Under the pieces are notes generated by a model. It worked only from the letters and a program-made list of their open reading frames with translations. It had not been told where the DNA came from and made no database searches. The position numbers were made by a program, and so were the translations under genes. Below, piece after piece: positions 57,869 to 64,000 of a stretch of DNA of 64,000 bases. Source of the stretch: Cliona cf. orientalis (lineage: Eukaryota > Porifera > Demospongiae > Clionaida > Clionaidae); assembly GCA_963930775.1 (NCBI GenBank), contig OZ005704.1, positions 496,001 to 560,000 of the forward strand. Direction: 5' to 3'. The number at the start of each line of letters is the position of its first letter. Position 1 is the first letter of the stretch.

Positions 57869-60201
57869 TTACAACTGTGTAGGTACATGTACCTTTAGGT
57901 ACCTTGTGTATGTGCGTATGTATATTTGTATGTACACATAAGTTGTTTCTTTGTTTTAGTAGTGTAGTAAGGTGAGGCTCATTAAATACAGCTGCCTTTG
58001 TAGTAGGTTGTTGCTATGATGCACACCACTAGACTACCCCACTGCCATAGTGTATTATAGGGCACCTGGTGAGTATTGTGCTGGTTAACTGACTCCCTTT
58101 GATGTAGGTATTCACAATGTTAGAGTGCCCTTTGATGTGGCTATGAATATCATTACTGGGTGCACTGCTCCCCCCATCAAAGTCTGAGGACCATTACTAC
58201 CTACATATCTGTCATCATCTTTCACTCCCTCCCTCCCTCCATGTAGCTCCCCTGCTAGCTGTGGGCTGACTATAAAGCCTAAAAGCCTACAAGCCTAAGC
58301 TAGAAGGTCACTCTTCCTGGTCTCGATTATTACTCAATCACAGATCATAGAATCTCTACCAGTTAATGGAATGTAAACTGCTTTGTGTTTGTTATGTGCT
58401 GTTTATTATAGTAGGGCTGCATGATGGATTCAAACATCGGCTCTTTTGGAAGCATTAGTTGGAAGTGAGCCATTCTTGGAGCAAGTAGCCAATCAGATCT
58501 CTAGAAGAGAGTCACATGACCACCTGAAAACTTTACATACACATAATAATAATAATAGGACACTAAATTTTCATTAGTGCACTCTTTTTTTTTTACCAGA
58601 CCCTTCCCTTTTTGAGGAGCCCACTGCACTTAAACCACGCTAGCTACTTCATCATGGGATGGGATGGGTGGATACCTTATAGCTCATAATGCAGCTTGTA
58701 GAGGAGGGGAGGGGGAGGCTTGTTCCTGTTTAGTTTCTGGACTGTCTTTCTTGTTACGCTGTTGTCTGCCATGTTTTCTTCTTCCTTGCTTGGTAGCTCA
58801 AAGGACCAGTGTACCTCTGTATTAGGTATGTGCCCCCCCCCTCTGGCCCATTGACCCTCGTAATTTAATTTAATTAACGCCACTAATTAGGGATAATTGA
58901 AATTGGCAACACACTGGTGCCAAGTGATAAGTGGACCAGCACTAACTCCCATTTTTTACTTAATTATAAACAATTCCTCCCCTCTCCAGCTCTCTGTTCA
59001 TTAATTATTACAAAGCCTTACTTTTCACTGCTCAACAATGAGCTATTTTTCTCATGGGTAATTATGTGGCTTTGTTCAGACTGGGCGTCAGCAGTGGGTA
59101 GCTATATATCTGCTAGGATGGAAGCAGCATATTAATTAATTCTATTACACGCTAATCTTGTTACAGCCTTTGTGTCTTTGAATCCCCAACCCGAGTGATT
59201 CTCTCTTTGCTTCTGTCGGACACTTTGCTTGTCCGGTAACCCTTCTTGCGTCACGCACAGACGAGCCCTCACCCGTACCCATGTTCACGTACATGTATAG
59301 TAGCACTCATTAGCGTCCAATTATATCATCATGCGTGTAGGTGCATCTATTATATATGTTGCTACATCAAGCCAATTATAATAATTGATTTATAGTTGAG
59401 TCTACGCTTGTGTTGTACGTGTAGTGTAGTGTGGGTCTTCTGTCCTTCCGTCGGTCTGTCTTTTAGTTTGATTCCCTCATCATCCAAACACTACAGTGTC
59501 ATCATTTCAAAGGAAGGCCAGCTGCCGACCTGCTACTCTACTCTACACTCACATACACACACATGATGCATGCGTGTACGTATGTATGTGCGTGTGTAAT
59601 CGTGTATGTCCGCGCTGCGAGGAATTAGCGAATGTTGTAATCATAACTTTGTGTGTGTGTACGTTGTATTGGCGTTAAGAGTAGGCTGTGTGTATGGTGT
59701 GGGTCTTCAGGTCAGTGGTAGTGGTAGCTTCTGGGAACTGTTCCAGTGAAGCTCTAGCTGGAAAATCTACAAATAATTCATTGTCTCTCTCTCTCTTTTT
59801 AGGCACATTTGTAAGTGTACCGGTGCACCAAAGAGTTGCCCTGTTTATGCATAATGTCAGTATAAAAACAGCATCAAAATGGCTATAAAAATAGTAACAG
59901 TTTTGAATTTATGCTGGAAGGAAAGTACATGTATGTATGTATGTAGTATTGAGTCATGCTGGAGTGGTGCAAGGCTCCTCCTCTCTCCCCTCTCCCCCTC
60001 TCTCCCCTTTGATGTGGGGCAAACAGCCAGTCAGTAGGCTTTCTGCTGCTTTGCTGGTAACTCACATAATAGTACGTAACTGTAGGTCCAAATCATTGCG
60101 AAACGGTTGTGATTTATGAGTGTGTTTGTATGCATGCATGCATAATGTCATAATTATTGCAGTGACCATGTATGGGGTGGATGCTTTGGTGTGTGGCTAT
60201 G

Positions 60202-60215
60202 GTCGCCGTGGCAAC
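60202..60215. promoter_or_regulatory. X-box-like motif GTCGCCGTGGCAAC
   Basis: Close to the RFX consensus, an imperfect inverted repeat GTNRCC..RGYAAC. Two weaker matches follow at 62333-62346 and 63063-63076. Confidence 0.35.
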
Positions 60216-61019
60216 GTTACCCTCATGCATGAGATAATTCAATAATGACTAAGCTCTGTTACTATATATAGCATCATCCACGATAGTAATAATAATAATA
60301 TATTACAAAAAAACTGACTGTGGTGCTATGCATCGCATCTGTGCATCTGTGACGCCTAATTCATGGCGGTGTTCGTTAAGTCCATTGTGGCCACTGCATC
60401 CGACCATTATCCTATTATGGCCAATATACTACATCCACCAGTAAGGAGATTAACCCTTCCAGGTGTGCAAATTCAATATGGGGGCGGACAGGGGGCTGCA
60501 TGCTTAAGATTTTCGAATTAAACTTGATTGAATCACGTAGAGTTTAAGAATTAAATTAGGCAGTCGGGCGGTATAAATGTCAGATGTATACATGCCATAC
60601 CTGATTAGATTTAACTTCTGGAATGGGTGAGGGTAGACTAGTATAATTTCTGATTTTGCCTGGAAAGCAAAAAAAGGAAATTCTTGTCCTCATACTGCTT
60701 ACTGCAAGAGACTAGAAAGATGGGGAAACTTATTATGCAAGTCATGTAAAATTGAATTTTTTTAAAAGACGATAGGTACATCATAGCTGGCATAACTACA
60801 CATTCACCGAGGGAGGCTGGCGGAATGCTTTGGACATCAAACGACTCAAGAATTTTCTTTAAGGAAAGTTCAGCGATTAGTGAGCAAACATCACAAAAAC
60901 AAACTGTCCGTGTACATGCACTCTAGAGAGAGAGAGAGAGAGAGTGAGTGGTGGGGTTTTGTGTAGTAATCCTATCAAATGGTAGGAAGTGTGCTATAGG
61001 ATGTCTAAAAAACAACCCT

Positions 61020-61042
61020 TACCTCCCCCCCCCCCCCCCCCT
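61020..61042. repeat. Poly-C tract followed by GT repeat
   Basis: A run of about 18 C then TGTGTGTG. Confidence 0.85.
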
Positions 61043-61546
61043 GTGTGTGTCTCTGCATACCTGCATAATTGATCACTCAGAGAGAAGGGTGACGTGACCC
61101 ACTCTGGGATGGCCATGGAGACCAGCTGGATTTACAGACATAATTTGTAAATAAAAGGAGCCTCTAGAGATATGCATACACAGGTGTGTTTTTTAGGGAA
61201 TAGAGGGAGGGAGAGAGATTGAGAGAGAGAGAGAGAGATGAGGGAGAGATAAAGAGAGAGAGAATAACTGTTACAGCTGCAAACTTTAAATTCCAAGTGA
61301 GCATGTGTACACGAAGCAGTCATGATGTATCTGTGTACAGCAGCAGTGACCTGTCGGTGTGAGTGCGTGCTCGCGATGTGTGTGGTGTACGACATTTATC
61401 TCCGTCCCCCTCCCACTAGTGGCACGCTAGCTACGCTCGGTATTCGTGTCAATGGTGTCCCGTAGAGTCAACAGTTATTCCAGCGCTACCTCTAATTCCC
61501 ATTCATCTGTGTCAACACACTCTATGCACCATGTGGCTCCGCGTAC

Positions 61547-61715
61547 ACTGATTTATGTAGCGCAACTTTATGTTAATTAATGTGCCAGTTAACGACCATT
61601 ACGTATCTCTGCGTGTATACACTGATTAAACTAGCACATTTTTGCATTAATTAGTGTGTCAGCTAACAATAACCACAAATAAATGTGGCTATGTGGACAC
61701 TAATTTAAATCAACA
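61547..61715. repeat. Degenerate tandem repeat, about 74-78 base period
   Basis: Units begin with ACTGATT/ACTAATT at 61547, 61621 and 61699 and share ATTAATKWGTGTGYCAG-type segments. Confidence 0.5.
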
Positions 61716-62604
61716 ACCATAGCATCAAGTAAACATGTTTCTCTTTGATTGGGACCAGTTTGGCCTGAGCAGGCATTGCCAATGAGATGGTTTAGGTTTG
61801 GGATTGGGCAGTAGAAGATAAACCTATTATCCTTGAACTTTCATGTGCTCTAGACTCATAGGCATTACATTGTATTGCATAATATTCAGTAAAGCTTGTC
61901 TGAGCAATAGTGCTCTACATATCTCTTAGGAGCACAGATATGATAATACATCATCCATCACCTTGATCTAACCTATGACCGGCGCGCCTCTAGGACTGAC
62001 TGACTTTTTGATCGAAAGTGCAGCCATATCTCTGGACGAAATCTCTCTCAGTTTTGTACACAAGGTCACTTTGTCGTTTTTCCATGAGGAAAACCTACAG
62101 CCTTGTTTTCGCTAACGGCAGGCGCCAGCAAGGAAATTTTTATGAAAAAGTTCATGGCCTAGTTTTTTAAAGAGTTGCCTTTCATCTTGGTCAGCGTGTG
62201 TACAATATATCCCAGCTCAGCCAAAATATTTACTCATGAAAACGATCACATGCTAGTAGCTATAGTACTATAATAGTACAGTCAGCTGTCACATGTTTAT
62301 ATCTTTCTGGTCACATGTACCATGCACCCTTGGTAACCATGGCAATGACCATTACATCACTGCATCACAATGGAGTGGCTTACATATCATATCGTGTCAG
62401 GTCAGCGGTTACGATGTATAGGGGTGTGTGTGTATGTTGAAAGGTTGCTGTTGATCTATCCAACCAAGAGGAACGTGAGAAATGACGGTAGGAAAGGGTC
62501 ATAGGAGAAGAGAGGTCTTCCCAACTCTCTCTAACCTGAGGGATATGATATGTAGCCTGCTAGTATGTGCAATTGTGTGCTACTGTGAGCATGCTGGCAA
62601 AACT

Positions 62605-62860
62605 CAGTGTACTCAGTTGTATGTTGACTTGAACTCGCTTAAAAAGTGATTAGGTTCAAAAGCTGCTAATCTCTTGCTCCATTTGTGCTGGCCGAACTGT
62701 CTGTGTACTCAGTTGTATGTCGACATGTGCCATATATAGTAAACAAGTACTTTGGTTCAAGGGGGGCAAGGGGAAGGGAGGGAGCTAGCTGTGTAGTAGT
62801 ATGGAGATCAAAGGATTGAGGTCTAAGCTGCTTATCTCCTGCTCCATTTGTTTGTCCATC
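62605..62860. repeat. Degenerate tandem duplication
   Basis: TGTACTCAGTTGTATGT occurs near 62609 and 62704. AGCTGCTAATCTC / AGCTGCTTATCTC followed by GCTCCATTTGT occurs near 62661 and 62826. The copies differ in spacing. Confidence 0.5.
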
Positions 62861-64000
62861 CCACCATACAAAGAGGCACAGGATGAAGGACAACATATTA
62901 TGTAGCTAGAGTAAGCAAACGCATTGTGTGCTTAGGTGCTGTGAGAAAATGGCTTATGATTATTTTTGTTGACGTCATTCATTGACCTATTTGACCACTC
63001 TACACCTGCTCTGGGTTATTAAGTGTGTGAGGGTGTAGAGTTAAAAAGGAAGCATGTGCTCCGTTGCCATGGTAAACCAGGAAGTGACTGGATTTGCACA
63101 AAGGATGTGAGGTCAAAGAGTCTATGGTTATAGAGAATGGTGCAGGGCACTAACTAGTACTGATTGATAAGTGCTATATCCTCACCTCAAGTGCACACAC
63201 ACTCATAAGCAGTGAATTATGAGCTGTAATCTTTTAATCTTTAGCATCATCAACACCTTCTGTTTCCCAACACCCCCCAAAGGAGCATTATTCTCTCTTA
63301 AGAGTTGATCAACATCAGCACTGGTGCCTGTTATTTCCCAGCTGCCTCCCCAGTCCCAGCCCCAGCCAGGGAGCTAGATCTCTCGATTGTGAGGTGATCT
63401 CCATGGGTAGGCACCCATGCCTGACGTTTCCCAACCAATTTGCTTCTCCATTAGGGAATACTATAGCAAATCCATTACCACTAGTGCAGGTATTTCCCAA
63501 CCTCCTGCCCTGTATGATAGTGTATTATATCACTTTTGCCTTAAAGCATTAATTTTAGTGAGAGACCTACACGTAATTATATACACTCTACAACTGCATT
63601 CACTATCTGGGACCTTCATAATATAAACTGGCCTAGTGTTAAAAGGAAGCTCTTATTGTGTTACCCGACCTTAGATGTGGTTTGGGGAAGAGCTGTTTAT
63701 CCATAAGAGTGGCCAGCCTCTCCCTTCCTCTTCCCCTTCCCCTTCCCCTAGCAATAGCTTGACCATTGAATTTTTTTTCTTCTTTATCTCTCCATCTGGT
63801 CTAGTCTGAGAGTGGATGTGGTCTCCCTTCCCACTCTCTCCATGCCCATATCATATTATGTAGTTTTACTAATAGATGGTATCAAATTGCGCCCTCTGAC
63901 CTTCCTTCACTCTTAGCTTTGTCGTGGTTTCAAAGTGAAAGTATTCTCTCCTTTTAGAACCAGTGGAGAAGATAAAGAGCAGTTGTTATCAAATTGCCTC

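Larger units (their letters stand above)
54370..64000. other. Long stretch without a confident gene
   Basis: I see no convincing exon series. A possible PPP4R2 3' exon is at 56200-56234. The rest holds a MITE (57425-57868), GA microsatellites, two degenerate tandem repeats and three X-box-like motifs. Small frames here are mostly low-complexity or lie in repeats. It could be long introns or the 5' flank of a gene beyond the window. Confidence 0.5.

Noticed and set aside
59688-59888. Plus-strand frame near 59.7 kb as a gene
   Set aside because: Short, polypyrimidine-driven, no homology-like motif and no exon partners.

Overview
The window is eukaryotic nuclear DNA with compact, intron-rich genes (introns mostly 50-700 bases), divergent gene pairs with short shared upstream regions, and many small terminal-inverted-repeat elements. 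The gene set (CHEK2, SCYL1, LCLAT1, EIF5, PPP4R2, 2-hydroxyacid oxidase) is animal-like. Very large TPR-CHAT proteins next to a caspase-like gene suggest an early-branching metazoan, most likely a demosponge. That assignment is an inference from gene content and cannot be proven from the sequence alone.

Layout: 0.4-1.5 kb, a small caspase-like protein (-). 2.0-5.9 kb, two tandem 2-hydroxyacid oxidase genes (-). 6.0-9.9 kb, CHEK2 (+), divergent from the second oxidase across about 100 bases. 10.4-11.5 kb, a small unknown gene (-). 12.1-17.7 kb, TPR-CHAT gene A (-). 18.3-19.7 kb, LCLAT1 (+). 20.1-24.1 kb, EIF5 (-), followed by a doubtful small gene. 25.3-29.5 kb, SCYL1 (-). 29.9-49.0 kb, a same-strand run of five genes: two TPR-only proteins (E, F), a shortened TPR-CHAT protein (B), a second full-length TPR-CHAT protein (C) and a repeat-bearing orphan (D). 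49.5-51.1 kb, a single-domain 3-hydroxyacyl-CoA-dehydrogenase-like protein (-), divergent from PPP4R2 (51.3-54.4 kb, +). From 54.4 kb to the end I see repeats, transposon relics and a few regulatory-looking motifs but no confident gene.

The most interesting system is the TPR-CHAT cluster. Genes A, B and C keep the His/Cys pair of a CHAT (caspase-fold) protease. After the protease each carries a C-terminal module that resembles a STAND/NB-ARC NTPase but has lost both the P-loop lysine and the second Walker B acid. Full-length, shortened and TPR-only relatives sit side by side, and the 147-base exon that starts the dead NTPase module has the same length and phase in A and C. This resembles a rapidly evolving sensor-protease family, possibly immune or cell-death related, but no function is demonstrated by the sequence.

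Mobile DNA consists of short non-autonomous elements: a GGCC-ended family with TTA/TAA target duplications (Harbinger-like), several families flanked by TA and beginning CCGTA or CCTTA, a nested tRNA-like TIR element, and a dispersed GTGTGGCTTG hairpin. I saw no retroviral or capsid-bearing element.
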